From the NCBI GenBank assembly GCA_023228225.1, contig JALOBO010000007.1, positions 1-64,000 on the forward strand: a DNA stretch of 64,000 nt. Direction: 5' to 3'. Position numbers and translations under genes: made by a program. Source of the DNA: Clostridia bacterium. Lineage in GTDB: Bacteria > Bacillota > Clostridia > Christensenellales > UBA1242. The first letter of the stretch is position 1, and each line of letters starts with the position of its first letter. Below are positions 34,390 to 44,384 of this stretch, piece by piece. The notes under the pieces were generated by a model, which saw nothing but the letters and a program-made list of their open reading frames with translations, did not search any database and had not been told where the DNA came from.

Positions 34390-35328
34390 TTATTTGATAG
34401 TACTAAATAATTCAGTAGATAAATATCTATCGCCACTATCGGGCAAAATTACTACAATAATTTTGCCTTTATTTTCATCTCTTTTTGCAATAATGGTTGC
34501 CGCATAAAGTGCTGCACCAGAAGATATACCTGCTAAAATGCCTTCTGTTTTTGCTAATTGTCTACTAGCGCTATAAGCATCTTCGGTTTGTACTTTTACA
34601 ATATCATCATATATTTTTGTATTTAAAATTTCGGGAACAAAGCCTGCTCCAATACCCTGTAATTTATGTGCCCCCGCTCTGTTTTCCGAAAGTACTGGCG
34701 AGTCGTAAGGCTCTACTGCTATTACTTTAATATTTTCACTTTTACTTTTTAAAAATTCGCCCGAACCGGTTATTGTGCCACCAGTTCCAACACCCGAAAT
34801 AAAAAAATCTAATTTCCCTTTTGTATCACTCCAAATTTCAGGTCCTGTGGTAAGTCTATGAATCTTAGGATTTGAAAGATTAGCAAATTGATTAAGCATA
34901 ATTGCATTTGATGTTAAACTGACTATTTCTTTTGCTTTTTCGATTGCACCTTTAATACCTTTATGACCTTCGGTAAGTACAATTTCGGCGCCATAGGCTT
35001 TTAAAAGTTTTTGTCTTTCAATACTCATAGTATCAGGCATTGTAAGTATTACTTTATAGTTTTTTGTGGCAGCAACTGCCACAAGTCCAATTCCAGTATT
35101 TCCGCTTGTCGGCTCTACGATAATAGAATTTTTGTCTAGCAGTCCACTTTTTTCAGCATCTAAAATCATTGATTTTGCTATCCTATCTTTAATACTACCT
35201 GTTGGGTTAAAGTACTCAATCTTACAAATAATTTTTGCTTTTAAATTGTTCTTTTTGTTATAATTTTTAATTTCTAATAGTGGTGTGTTTCCTATTAATT
35301 CTGTTAAACTAGAATAAATTTTTGCCAT
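34390..35328 (-). CDS. cysK: Cysteine synthase A (O-acetylserine sulfhydrylase)
   Basis: A PLP enzyme forming cysteine from O-acetylserine and sulfide. The PLP Lys is in NPTGSIKDRIA, the phosphate-binding loop is PTSGNTGIG, and SGVGTGGTITG and SSGAALYA are seen later. The length of 312 is normal. AGAGAG precedes the ATG. It is convergent with folD; the gap holds the composite repeat. Confidence 0.96.
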   Translation of the reverse strand: MAKIYSSLTELIGNTPLLEIKNYNKKNNLKAKIICKIEYFNPTGSIKDRIAKSMILDAEKSGLLDKNSIIVEPTSGNTGIGLVAVAATKNYKVILTMPDTMSIERQKLLKAYGAEIVLTEGHKGIKGAIEKAKEIVSLTSNAIMLNQFANLSNPKIHRLTTGPEIWSDTKGKLDFFISGVGTGGTITGSGEFLKSKSENIKVIAVEPYDSPVLSENRAGAHKLQGIGAGFVPEILNTKIYDDIVKVQTEDAYSASRQLAKTEGILAGISSGAALYAATIIAKRDENKGKIIVVILPDSGDRYLSTELFSTIK

Positions 35329-35389
35329 TAAATGCTCTCTTTTAATATAAATTTAATAATATATATGAAAAGGGCATCGTTTTGCTTAC

Positions 35390-35421
35390 AAAAAGACTTA
35401 TCAGATTTGATAAGTTTTTTC
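35390..35421 (-). terminator. Terminator after the DEAD-box helicase gene
   Basis: On the minus strand ACTTATCA and TGATAAGT arms with A-rich 5' and T-rich 3' flanks. Confidence 0.7.
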
Positions 35422-35526
35422 CAATATTAGATATTTGTATTTAAATTTATAGTCATTTACCATATTAGTTTTAAAGAAAAATAGCGATTATAAGTTACGC
35501 TTGTATATTAAACAAAGTATAACATA

Positions 35527-37329
35527 CTATTCTCCGGTAGTTGGTCTTGGTTTTCTATCACTGTAAGTGTGTGATGTGCGGTTTCTATCTGAAAAAGGTT
35601 TACTTCCAAAATTAGAACGACCTCTATATTCGGTTTTTCTTTCGCCACCATCTACTGAATTATGCTCAAAACTTCTTGGTGCTTTTTTTTCATAAGACCT
35701 ATCTGAAAAAGGTTTTCTTCCACTTGTATGAATTATTTCTTCACGATCCCTTTTATCAAAAGTGTTTTCATTTCTTTCTCTGTTAAAACTCGGCTTTCTG
35801 TCTGCGTACCCACCACTTTTTTCATCTCTGTTAAAACTTGGCTTTCTACCTAAATAACTGCTACTTTTTTCATCTCTTTGAAAGCTAGGTCTGCGGGCAT
35901 CACTAAAATTACTATCTCTTCTTTCATCTCTTTTAAAGCTTGGCTTTCTGTCGCCAAAGTGACTTTCTCTTCTAGGATAACTACTTCTCTCGGTTCTTTC
36001 AATGGGTGCTTTTTGTGATGCCAACATATCAATTAATATGTCTGCAATTTGCTTATCATCATAACCTAATGTGGTAAGTTCTAAATGAGTAGATTTTGCT
36101 TTTTCACTTACCGTTTTTTTAGTTGCAGAAACAAAATTACCCACAAAATCTACTGGTTTTGGTGCTTCTCTTTTTTCTTTAAATGAATCCATTTCTTTTC
36201 CCTCTTTTTTACTAATATTTTCCAAATTCTTCGGTGAATATTCTTTTAATGGTGCATTGAGTTTTTTAACGAAATCCATTAAATTTTCATATTGCGCACT
36301 TCCGCTTACAAGTGAATATGCGTCGCCTTCGCCACCAGCCCTACCTGTTCTGCCTATTCTATGAGTATAGTACTCTATGTCATATGGTAAATCGTAATTA
36401 AACACACATTCAATACCTTTAACATCAATTCCCCTTGCTGCAACATCAGTTGCAATTAACACATTTTTCTCTCCACTTTTAAATGCATCCATAACACGTT
36501 TGCGTTCTGATTGGCGTTTATCTCCATGTAATCCGGCAACTAAAAAATTTTCTTGGTCAAGTCTTTCTTGTAAATCATCAACCATTCTTTTGGTATTGCA
36601 AAAAACTAATGATAATCTTGGCCTTAATTCGTGCAACAAATCAACAAGAACTTCCATTTTTTTGCCACGTTTAACATTTAAATAATATTGATTGGTTTTG
36701 CCTTGTTCATCTCGTTGTGCCAACCTGATAATTGCTGGCTCAATCATATAGTTTTTAGTTATTGTCATAATTTCTGGCGGCATAGTAGCCGAAAACATTA
36801 AAGTTTGTCTAATTGATGGAGCGGATTTTAAAATTTTTTCAATATCATCTCTAAATCCCATATTTAGCATTTCATCGGCTTCATCAAGGACAACAGTTTT
36901 AATAAGTCCCAGTTTAAGCGTTCGCCTATCAAGATGGTCCATAATTCTGCCCGGTGTGCCAACAACAATATTTGCCTTTTTAAGTGAAGTAATTTGTCTA
37001 TTAATATCGGCACCGCCATATACAGCAACAACTTTAACTCCTGTAATAGAAGAAAACTTTTTTAATTCATTTGTAGTTTGAAGTGCAAGTTCCCTTGTTG
37101 GGCTAACAATAAGTGCTTGAACTCCGCCCAGTTCTTTGTCAATGTTTTGTATAATTGGCAAACCAAAAGCAAAGGTCTTTCCTGAGCCAGTTTGAGAAAG
37201 TCCAACAACATCTTTTTTGGTTAATATTAACGGAATGCACTTTTCCTGAATTTCAGTGGGCTCAATAAAGCCCATTTCAGCAAGCACAGCCAAAATATTT
37301 TCAGTTAGATTTAAATTATTAAATAGCAT
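35527..37329 (-). CDS. DEAD-box ATP-dependent RNA helicase (DeaD/CshA-like) with Arg-rich repeat tail
   Basis: A 600-residue RNA helicase for ribosome assembly or RNA decay. Core motifs are the Q motif, SQTGSGKT, PTRELA, VLDEADEMLNMG, FSATMP and HRIGRTGRAG, over about 370 residues. From about residue 460 a low-complexity basic tail repeats a DRKPSFxRDE-type unit, likely an RNA-binding tail. The ATG at 37329, after GGGAG, is preferred over 37359. A GATGAGAA/TTCTCATC hairpin in the 5' leader (37363-37386) may attenuate it, as cold-shock helicases often are regulated post-initiation. Confidence 0.93.
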   Translation of the reverse strand: MLFNNLNLTENILAVLAEMGFIEPTEIQEKCIPLILTKKDVVGLSQTGSGKTFAFGLPIIQNIDKELGGVQALIVSPTRELALQTTNELKKFSSITGVKVVAVYGGADINRQITSLKKANIVVGTPGRIMDHLDRRTLKLGLIKTVVLDEADEMLNMGFRDDIEKILKSAPSIRQTLMFSATMPPEIMTITKNYMIEPAIIRLAQRDEQGKTNQYYLNVKRGKKMEVLVDLLHELRPRLSLVFCNTKRMVDDLQERLDQENFLVAGLHGDKRQSERKRVMDAFKSGEKNVLIATDVAARGIDVKGIECVFNYDLPYDIEYYTHRIGRTGRAGGEGDAYSLVSGSAQYENLMDFVKKLNAPLKEYSPKNLENISKKEGKEMDSFKEKREAPKPVDFVGNFVSATKKTVSEKAKSTHLELTTLGYDDKQIADILIDMLASQKAPIERTERSSYPRRESHFGDRKPSFKRDERRDSNFSDARRPSFQRDEKSSSYLGRKPSFNRDEKSGGYADRKPSFNRERNENTFDKRDREEIIHTSGRKPFSDRSYEKKAPRSFEHNSVDGGERKTEYRGRSNFGSKPFSDRNRTSHTYSDRKPRPTTGE

Positions 37330-37362
37330 AAAAACTCCCTCGTATATATTATCAAACAAAAT

Positions 37363-37386
37363 GATGAGAACTATGTAATTCTCATC
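37363..37386 (-). terminator. Hairpin in the helicase leader / after proS
   Basis: An 8-bp perfect stem (GATGAGAA with TTCTCATC) followed on the minus strand by ATTTTGTTTG. It may end proS transcription or attenuate the helicase. Confidence 0.45.
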
Positions 37387-37544
37387 ACTATTAATTAAAA
37401 CGGTAAATACACAATTGCAATACTAGCATTAATAAATCGTAAAGTCAATACTAAATCACAATTAAAAATATATTTTCCTTTTAAATTTTGATAAGAATAC
37501 AAACATTGTAATTAATAATGATAATAAGTAGACTATATTATTTA

Positions 37545-39257
37545 TTATAACATTGCCACATCAGAACTATAAATTATTTTAATTAATTCTTCCAATCCAT
37601 TATTTAAATTGTATTCAATAACTGTTGGGGATTTTCGGTATTTAACTTCTACAATGTTTTCACCCGCTCTTTTGCCTACAAGAATTCTTACTGGTATACC
37701 TATTAAATCCATATCGTTAAGTTTAACACCAATGCGTTCGTTGCGGTTATCGTAAAGCACATCAACCCCCTTGGACATAAGTGAGTTATAAAGGTTTTCG
37801 CCAAGTGTGGATTGTGTTTCGTTTGCTTCATTTGCGGTAACAATACACACTTCATAAGGAGCCAAACTACGCTTCCAAATAATACCCTTGTCATCGTGGT
37901 GCTGTTCAATAAACGAGGCGATGCACCTTTCTATACCAATGCCATATGCACCCATAGAAAAAGGTTTTTGTTTGCCATCTTCATCTACAAAATATAATCC
38001 CATACTATCGGAATATTTAGAACCATACTTAAAAATATTGCCTACTTCAATGCCTTTTTTAAATGTAAATTTATATCCACATTTTGGACAAACATCGGTA
38101 GAAACTACCGTACGAATGTCGGCAAATTGTTGTACTTTAAAGTCACTTAAATTAACATTTACAAAATGATAATCAGTTTTATTAGCACCGACAATAAAGT
38201 TAGCCATATTTTGAATTTCTAAATCAGCAATTATAGGAATTTTAAGTCCGATAGGACCGGCAAATCCGACAGAAGCATTTGTAATTTTTTCTACATCAGT
38301 TATAGAGGCAAGTTCGCAAATCTTAACATCTAATAAATGTTTAACTTTGATTTCGTTAAGTTCTTTGTCGCCACGCACTAAAAACGCATAAAAATTACCA
38401 TCACATTTATAAATAAGAGTTTTTACAAAATTTTCTGGCTTTCTATTAAAGAATGTTGCAACTTCTTCAATAGTTTTAGAATTAGGTGTAAATTCTAGTT
38501 TTTTGGCTTTATGTATTTCGGTAGATAGATTAAGTTTGCAGGCGCATTCTGCAACATCTAAATTTGTTGAATAATGACAATCATCACAAATAACAAGTGT
38601 ATCCTCACCAATATCGGTTACAGCGTGGAATTCCTCAGATAAAAAACCACCCATAACTCCGGTATCAGCCTTAACAACTGTAAAATCCAGTCCTATTCTG
38701 TTAAAAATATTAGTGTATGCTTTGTACATATTGTCATAAGAAACAGAAAGCCCATCTAAATCACGGTCAAATGAATATGCATCTTTCATAATAAATTCTT
38801 TTAGTCTAACTAGTCCATAACGAGGTCTTGTTTCATCTCTAAATTTAGTCTGCATTTGAAAAAGGTTAAGAGGAAAATCTTTATAAGATTTTATTCCCAT
38901 TGCAGCTACCATAATAAACATTTCTTCATGGCTAGGGCCTAACACCATAGGTTTATCGTTGCGGTCTTTAAGTGAAAACATATCGCTTCCAAAATTATCG
39001 CGCCTACCGGATTTAATAAAAACTTCTTCGGGAATTAGTGCTGGCATAAGCACTTCTTGACAGCCGATTGCTTCCATTTCTTCCCTTATAATCTTTTCTA
39101 CTTTTTGTGAAATTTTAAATCCTAGCGGAAGTAAAATATATACTCCGGCAGAACTTTTTTTAATCATACCACTTCGGGTTAATAAATTACCACTGATTGA
39201 TTCTTCACTGGAAGAATCTTCCTTCATTGTACTAAAAAAACTATTTTTAACTTTCAT
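37545..39257 (-). CDS. proS: Prolyl-tRNA synthetase (bacterial type with editing insert)
   Basis: A class II synthetase charging tRNA-Pro. Early motifs are RSGMIKKSSAGVYILLPLG; motif 2 is FRDETRPRYGLVRLKEF. A YbaK-like editing insert occupies about residues 230-395, and the C-terminal anticodon domain follows SMGAYGIGIERC. The length of 570 matches the E. coli-type enzyme. It should serve all three proline tRNAs (TGG, AGG, CGG) in this window. No T-box was seen upstream. Confidence 0.97.
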   Translation of the reverse strand: MKVKNSFFSTMKEDSSSEESISGNLLTRSGMIKKSSAGVYILLPLGFKISQKVEKIIREEMEAIGCQEVLMPALIPEEVFIKSGRRDNFGSDMFSLKDRNDKPMVLGPSHEEMFIMVAAMGIKSYKDFPLNLFQMQTKFRDETRPRYGLVRLKEFIMKDAYSFDRDLDGLSVSYDNMYKAYTNIFNRIGLDFTVVKADTGVMGGFLSEEFHAVTDIGEDTLVICDDCHYSTNLDVAECACKLNLSTEIHKAKKLEFTPNSKTIEEVATFFNRKPENFVKTLIYKCDGNFYAFLVRGDKELNEIKVKHLLDVKICELASITDVEKITNASVGFAGPIGLKIPIIADLEIQNMANFIVGANKTDYHFVNVNLSDFKVQQFADIRTVVSTDVCPKCGYKFTFKKGIEVGNIFKYGSKYSDSMGLYFVDEDGKQKPFSMGAYGIGIERCIASFIEQHHDDKGIIWKRSLAPYEVCIVTANEANETQSTLGENLYNSLMSKGVDVLYDNRNERIGVKLNDMDLIGIPVRILVGKRAGENIVEVKYRKSPTVIEYNLNNGLEELIKIIYSSDVAML

Positions 39258-39403
39258 AATTTCCTCTTAATATGCCAATAAATTGATATTTTAAAGTATA
39301 ACACGGACAAAGGCAATATGCAATTATATTTAAGGGCTTTTTGCTGATAAATATTGTGTGAAATTGTTATAAAATTTGCTTGAATTGAATTTGCTTAAAA
39401 AAA

Positions 39404-40492
39404 TTAAAAATTTTTAATTTTTTCCCAGCTAAATTCTGGTCTTCCAAAATGTCCATAACAAGCGGTCTTTTTATATTGTGGCTTTAATAAATCAAGTTCT
39501 CTAATAATATTTGATGGGCGAAAACTAAAATTTGCATTTACAATTTCGTATATCTTTTCAATTGATACTTTTTGTGTTCCAAAGCAATCGATATATAGAT
39601 TAATTGGTTCTGCCATACCGATACCATAACCAACTTGGATTTCGCATTTATCCGCTAAATTATGTGCTACTACATTTTTTGCAACAAATCTAGCATAGTA
39701 CGCACCGCTACGGTCAACTTTTGTAGCGTTTTTACTACTAAAACAGCCTCCACCAACTCTGCCAACACCACCATAAGTATCAACAACAATTTTTCGGCCT
39801 ACACAACCGCTGTCACCAAAACTACCCCAAATAGTAAATCTGCCACTTGGATTAACTATATATTTTATGCTTTGTTTTACAAGATTTTTATACTCATCTA
39901 GCACTTTATCAATAACATTTGTTCTAATATCTTTATAAATTTGTTCGTGCGAAATTCTTGCACTATGTGATACCGATAAAAGTACAGTGTGTATTAATAT
40001 TGGTTTATCATCTTCGTACTCAATACTTACCTGACTTTTTGCATCACTAAAATATGTATCCGTTGTACGCCTAAACTCATCATAAATACGCATTAATTTG
40101 TGTGCAATTATTATAGGCATAGGCATATATTCTGGGGTTTCATTTGTAGCATAGCCATAAACAATACCTTGGTCGTTTGCCATTAATTCTGACTTTACAA
40201 CTGCATTATTAATATCAGGTGATTGCTCAGATATTTGTTTAATAATTCTAAATCTATTTTTGTAGCCAATTTCTTTTAATGTTTGTCTTGCAATACTTTC
40301 ATAATCAATTTTTGCATTTGTAGTTGCTTCGCCATAAATCATCAGTAAATCATCTTTAATAGCACACTCAACTGCCATTTGCGAATTTGGATCTTCATTA
40401 AGAGCCATATCTAAAAAACTATCTGCAATAATATCGCAAGTTTTATCAGGATGCCCACAATTTACACTTTCGCTAGAAATAATTTGTTTCAT
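39404..40492 (-). CDS. metK: S-adenosylmethionine synthetase (divergent, short form)
   Basis: MetK makes SAM from methionine and ATP. At 362 residues it is about 25-30 shorter than usual. Conserved landmarks are SESVNCGHPDKTCD, EQSPDIN, NDQGIVYGYA, GRKIVVDTYGG and KVDRSGAYYARF. Changes from consensus include the GGGAFSGKD loop becoming GGGCFSSKN, GGPxGDAG becoming WGSFGDSG, and a shortened mobile loop. Active-site Lys and Asp of the KVDRS region remain. The ATG at 40492 follows AAGGAAGG. A SAM-I riboswitch lies upstream, supporting function. Confidence 0.92.
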   Translation of the reverse strand: MKQIISSESVNCGHPDKTCDIIADSFLDMALNEDPNSQMAVECAIKDDLLMIYGEATTNAKIDYESIARQTLKEIGYKNRFRIIKQISEQSPDINNAVVKSELMANDQGIVYGYATNETPEYMPMPIIIAHKLMRIYDEFRRTTDTYFSDAKSQVSIEYEDDKPILIHTVLLSVSHSARISHEQIYKDIRTNVIDKVLDEYKNLVKQSIKYIVNPSGRFTIWGSFGDSGCVGRKIVVDTYGGVGRVGGGCFSSKNATKVDRSGAYYARFVAKNVVAHNLADKCEIQVGYGIGMAEPINLYIDCFGTQKVSIEKIYEIVNANFSFRPSNIIRELDLLKPQYKKTACYGHFGRPEFSWEKIKNF

Positions 40493-40528
40493 TTTTTCTG
40501 CCTTCCTTAGTAAATTTAACCTAATATT

Positions 40529-40557
40529 CATAAAAAAGCCCGCCTTAATAGGTAGGA
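40529..40557 (-). terminator. Expression-platform terminator of the metK riboswitch
   Basis: On the minus strand CCTACC and GGCGGG arms pair imperfectly, followed by CTTTTTT. ACCTAT occurs again here and could compete with aptamer P1. Confidence 0.6.
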
Positions 40558-40575
40558 CAAATTATTTGTACAAAT

Positions 40576-40660
40576 ACCCATCGTTCAGCCATTAGCACCT
40601 TGCCTTTTAACAGGTTGCTGTGCGTTCAATGGGGCTGTCCCTCACGCACTCTTTATAGGT
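40576..40660 (-). ncRNA. SAM-I (S-box) riboswitch controlling metK
   Basis: On the minus strand: P1 ACCTAT/ATGGGT, AAAGAG, GAGGGAC, GCAACC, GGTGCTAAT and the final GAACGATGGG, in S-box order. It binds SAM and should stop transcription of metK when SAM is plentiful. Promoter, aptamer, terminator and gene are all present in order. Confidence 0.93.
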
Positions 40661-40668
40661 TATAAAAT

Positions 40669-40697
40669 ATAATAATACAAATTATTAAAAATGTCAA
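40669..40697 (-). promoter_or_regulatory. Sigma-A promoter of the metK riboswitch transcript
   Basis: TTGACA, 17 bases, TATTAT on the minus strand, ending about 9 bases before the aptamer. Confidence 0.85.
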
Positions 40698-40732
40698 CAC
40701 TAATGCAAAAATGCTTATTATAAAGCAAATAC

Positions 40733-40761
40733 TTGACAATAAATGTATTAAGTAGTATTAT
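40733..40761 (+). promoter_or_regulatory. Sigma-A promoter of glyA
   Basis: TTGACA, 17 bases, TATTAT, with the start codon 46 bases downstream. It is back-to-back with the metK promoter. Confidence 0.85.
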
Positions 40762-40806
40762 ATTTTGGCTAAAAATTAATATTTAAATATGTTTTGAGGT
40801 ATTAAA

Positions 40807-42003
40807 ATGGACAAAATATTAGAACTAATAAAAAAAGAATATGAGAGGCAACATACGCAAATCAATTTAATTGCGTCAGAGAATATTGCCTCAAAAAATA
40901 TATTAAAAGCACTCGGGAGTTGCTTAACAAATAAGTATTCCGAGGGGTATCCTAATGCTCGCTATTATGGTGGCTGTCAATATATAGATAAAATAGAAAG
41001 TTATACTATTGACCTTGCTAAAAAACTTTTTGATGCCGAATACGCTAATGTTCAACCACACTGCGGTTCTTCGGCAAATATGGCTGTCTACTTTGCGCTT
41101 ATACAAAAAGGCGATACAATACTGTCTATGAGTTTGGATTGTGGTGGGCATTTAACCCATGGCGCAAAAGTAAGTTTTTCGGGTAAAGATTATAATATAA
41201 TTAATTATGGCGTAAATAAAAATGGTTTAATTGATTATGATGAAGTACAAAAACTTGCAACCGAAAATAAACCAAAACTTATTATAGCAGGCGGTTCGGC
41301 ATATTCAAGAATAATAGATTTTAAAAAATTCCGAGAAATTGCGGATAGTGTAGGTGCATATCTAATGGTAGATATGGCACATTTTGCCGGCTTAGTAGCA
41401 GCCGGAATTTATCCTAATCCTTGCGTATACGCCGACATTGTAACTTCTACAACCCACAAAACATTAAGAGGACCACGCGGTGGATTAATACTTTGCAAAG
41501 AAAAATTTGGTAAGCAAATAGATAAGGCGGTATTTCCTGGTATTCAAGGCGGACCGCTACAAAACATTATTGCCGCAAAAGGCATTTGTTTTGAAGAAGC
41601 AATGACTCCTGAATTTAAAAAGTACCAATTAAAAATTAAACATTTAACATCTTACATGGCAGACTATTTACAATACAAAGGCATAAAAATAGTAAGTGAC
41701 GGAACAGATTCACATTTATTTTTAATAGATTTAAGTAGCGAAAAAATAACTGGCAATCAACTTGAAAAAACTTTGCAAGGTTTTAACATCATTGTTAACA
41801 AAAATAAAGTCCCGTTTGATAAACGCAGTGCAATTGAAACAAGTGGAGTAAGGATTGGACTTGCTACATTAAGTAATTATAAAATTAACGAACAAGATAT
41901 AGAAAAATTATCAGATTTTATTATAAAAGTAATTAAAAAAGAACAAATCAAAAAAAGTGATTTAGATTCATTACGCAAAACACAAAATAAAATAAAAAAA
42001 TAA
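40807..42003 (+). CDS. glyA: Serine hydroxymethyltransferase
   Basis: A PLP enzyme converting serine to glycine and charging tetrahydrofolate with a one-carbon unit. Motifs are NLIASENIAS, EGYPNARYYGG, DMAHFAGLVAAG and the PLP-Lys TTHKTLRGPRGG. The 398 residues are slightly short, with a Lys-rich end. GAGGT precedes the ATG. It faces away from metK; both sit in one-carbon metabolism with folD. Confidence 0.97.
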   Translation: MDKILELIKKEYERQHTQINLIASENIASKNILKALGSCLTNKYSEGYPNARYYGGCQYIDKIESYTIDLAKKLFDAEYANVQPHCGSSANMAVYFALIQKGDTILSMSLDCGGHLTHGAKVSFSGKDYNIINYGVNKNGLIDYDEVQKLATENKPKLIIAGGSAYSRIIDFKKFREIADSVGAYLMVDMAHFAGLVAAGIYPNPCVYADIVTSTTHKTLRGPRGGLILCKEKFGKQIDKAVFPGIQGGPLQNIIAAKGICFEEAMTPEFKKYQLKIKHLTSYMADYLQYKGIKIVSDGTDSHLFLIDLSSEKITGNQLEKTLQGFNIIVNKNKVPFDKRSAIETSGVRIGLATLSNYKINEQDIEKLSDFIIKVIKKEQIKKSDLDSLRKTQNKIKK

Positions 42004-42025
42004 AAACCGAAAATTCGGTTTTTAT
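42003..42025. terminator. Bidirectional terminator between glyA and the MMPL gene
   Basis: AAAAACCGAA and TTCGGTTTTT arms around AA, followed by ATTTTTT. Confidence 0.88.
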
Positions 42026-42028
42026 TTT

Positions 42029-44326
42029 TTATATCATATTTTTCTTACCGTGCAGTGTGGTTTTTCTTATAATATCATCAAACAACATTAATGCCTGTGG
42101 CAAAAGTATCATTACAAGCACAAATGCACATACAGCCCCTCTACCTATTGAACTGCCGAATACTGATATAGCAGGCATAGTAGATACAATACTCATAGCA
42201 AATCCCGCAAAGCAAAGTATGCTTGCCGAGGTTATAATTGCTTTTGCAGATTGATTTAACGCATGTTCAGCGGCTTCAAATTTTCCCATAGTTTTACGAT
42301 TTTCCAAGTAATTACTAGTCATAAGTATTGCATAGTCTATGGTTGCACCAAGCATAATTGCACTAATAATCATATAGCCAACAAACACTAGTGGAGTATT
42401 TGTTATATACGGAATTGCCATGCTAATCCAAACTGAACTTTGAATTACAACCACCAATAATACGGGTAAAATTATAGAACGGAATGTAATTAACAAAATT
42501 ATTGCAACAAGTACAAGTGATATTATTGTTACAACTAAATAATCATATTCAACATATTCTTTAATTTCTAGCGCGCTCACCGAGTTACCTAAAAGATAAT
42601 AACCACTATTTTCGCCAATTACATTTTGTACAACTAATTTAATTTCGTCAATTGCGGTAGTTGTCGCTTCACTTTCTTCTGGTAAACTTAAATTAATAAT
42701 TATTCGTGTGTAATTTTCGCTTTCAAACTGTGAAATAAAACTTGCAGGTAAATATACCGACATTCCGGAATAATCAATCAGCGATTTAGATTGCACGCTA
42801 TTTACGCCATTAATTAATGCAATTTGCCCACTTATACCAAGTTCATTTGCCTCATAATCATTAGGTAGTAGTAAAATTAATTGATTAAATTTACCAAATA
42901 TATTTTCTATTTCGATTTTGTCATCAGAATAAACACTATTTTCGCTACCAACACTTGCTTCGTTTCCGTAAACAAATGAATTTTGGTATGAGAAAATTAT
43001 ACAAGGAATAATCAGTGCTATTAAAATAAAGGGTAAAACGAATCTGGTTTTTTTAAGCCCCTCACTAAACTTGTTAAAATTCAAATTAAAAGTTTTATGC
43101 TCAGTTTTTTCTATAATCTTTTGCGAGTACAAAATTAAAGCAGGCATAAACAAAAATACCGAAAGCAAACTTATAAGAACGCCTTTTCCAAGCACAAGTC
43201 CAATGTCAAAGCCTACCTTGTAACTCATAAACATAAGTGCAACAAAACTTGCTATCGTGGTTAACGAACTAGCCGATATAGGCGAAAATGAAGCAATAAG
43301 CGCTTTTTCCATTGCATCGCAAGAACTTAATCCAAGTTTTTTTTCTTGTTTAAACCTATTCAGTAAAAATATAGAATAATCCATAGTTAACGCAAGTAAT
43401 AAAACGCTTGCAACGCCTTGTGTTAAATAAGATATTGAGTCCATAAAAACATTAGTACCCATATTTATAAACACAGCAACAGCAATAACAATTCCAAACA
43501 AAATTGGTTCAAGATAGGAAGATGACATTATGAATAAAATAATAATTACAATTATTAATGCAATTATTAATGCCTGAGTGGTTTCGCTGTTTATAACTTT
43601 AATACTACTATTAGTTAGCGAGGCATTGCCTGCTAAATATGTATCAAAATCTAAATCGTTAATATCTTCAATGGCTTGCATTGTGCTTTCATCATAATCA
43701 GTTCCAGAAAAGGTAACTGTAAAAAGCACATTGCCTTGATTATAAAAACTTTCTATTTGCGATTTAAACTGCACCAATAAATTTAAATTATCTTCTGTAA
43801 AATATCCGCTATTTGACAAAAAGTTTAAAAAATAACCATAGCCAGCATCAGTAGCAAGTCTAGGGTCATTTACTAAATCGGCGGGGTTAAATACACTTAA
43901 ATCATCTGGCAACGAATTTATTAAATACAATAAATAATCTAAACAATCACTTTGTGTGAGTGTAAAAGAAAGCCCAGAGTAAAAAGTATCATATCCCGTT
44001 ATTAATCCTGCATTAAAAACCGAAAGTACATCATCTAACCACAATACTTGTGCAACGCCCGATACATCTGATATAACAGATTTAACCAAAAGCGTATCAG
44101 GAACATTTAAATCTTTTATCATAACTTGTGCAATCCCGTTGCCACCAAATTCATCATATAATACAGTAATTCCGGATTTTGTATCGGAATCATTAGGCAA
44201 ATAGGAAACTGAGTTGTAATTAACGTTAACATATTGCATTAATATACCACACGTTATTGTTGCCAACAAAAAAAATACTAAAAAAATAAGCCTGAATTTA
44301 ACTATAAAATGTGCGATTTTTTTCAT
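42029..44326 (-). CDS. MMPL/RND-family transporter
   Basis: A 765-residue membrane protein with duplicated halves. Each half has one helix, a large external loop (about 30-240 and 440-590), then five to six helices. The first half shows MDYSIFLLNRFKQEKK and the second GATIDYAILMTSNYLENRK, the family's proton-relay helix motifs. Members export lipids or drugs. It is preceded by a TetR regulator 58 bases away on the same strand, a common efflux arrangement. The substrate is unknown. Confidence 0.92.
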   Translation of the reverse strand: MKKIAHFIVKFRLIFLVFFLLATITCGILMQYVNVNYNSVSYLPNDSDTKSGITVLYDEFGGNGIAQVMIKDLNVPDTLLVKSVISDVSGVAQVLWLDDVLSVFNAGLITGYDTFYSGLSFTLTQSDCLDYLLYLINSLPDDLSVFNPADLVNDPRLATDAGYGYFLNFLSNSGYFTEDNLNLLVQFKSQIESFYNQGNVLFTVTFSGTDYDESTMQAIEDINDLDFDTYLAGNASLTNSSIKVINSETTQALIIALIIVIIILFIMSSSYLEPILFGIVIAVAVFINMGTNVFMDSISYLTQGVASVLLLALTMDYSIFLLNRFKQEKKLGLSSCDAMEKALIASFSPISASSLTTIASFVALMFMSYKVGFDIGLVLGKGVLISLLSVFLFMPALILYSQKIIEKTEHKTFNLNFNKFSEGLKKTRFVLPFILIALIIPCIIFSYQNSFVYGNEASVGSENSVYSDDKIEIENIFGKFNQLILLLPNDYEANELGISGQIALINGVNSVQSKSLIDYSGMSVYLPASFISQFESENYTRIIINLSLPEESEATTTAIDEIKLVVQNVIGENSGYYLLGNSVSALEIKEYVEYDYLVVTIISLVLVAIILLITFRSIILPVLLVVVIQSSVWISMAIPYITNTPLVFVGYMIISAIMLGATIDYAILMTSNYLENRKTMGKFEAAEHALNQSAKAIITSASILCFAGFAMSIVSTMPAISVFGSSIGRGAVCAFVLVMILLPQALMLFDDIIRKTTLHGKKNMI

Positions 44327-44384
44327 AAATATTCCCCCATTAAAAATAACTTATCTATAAATTATTTGTTGTCAGTTAAAAGCA

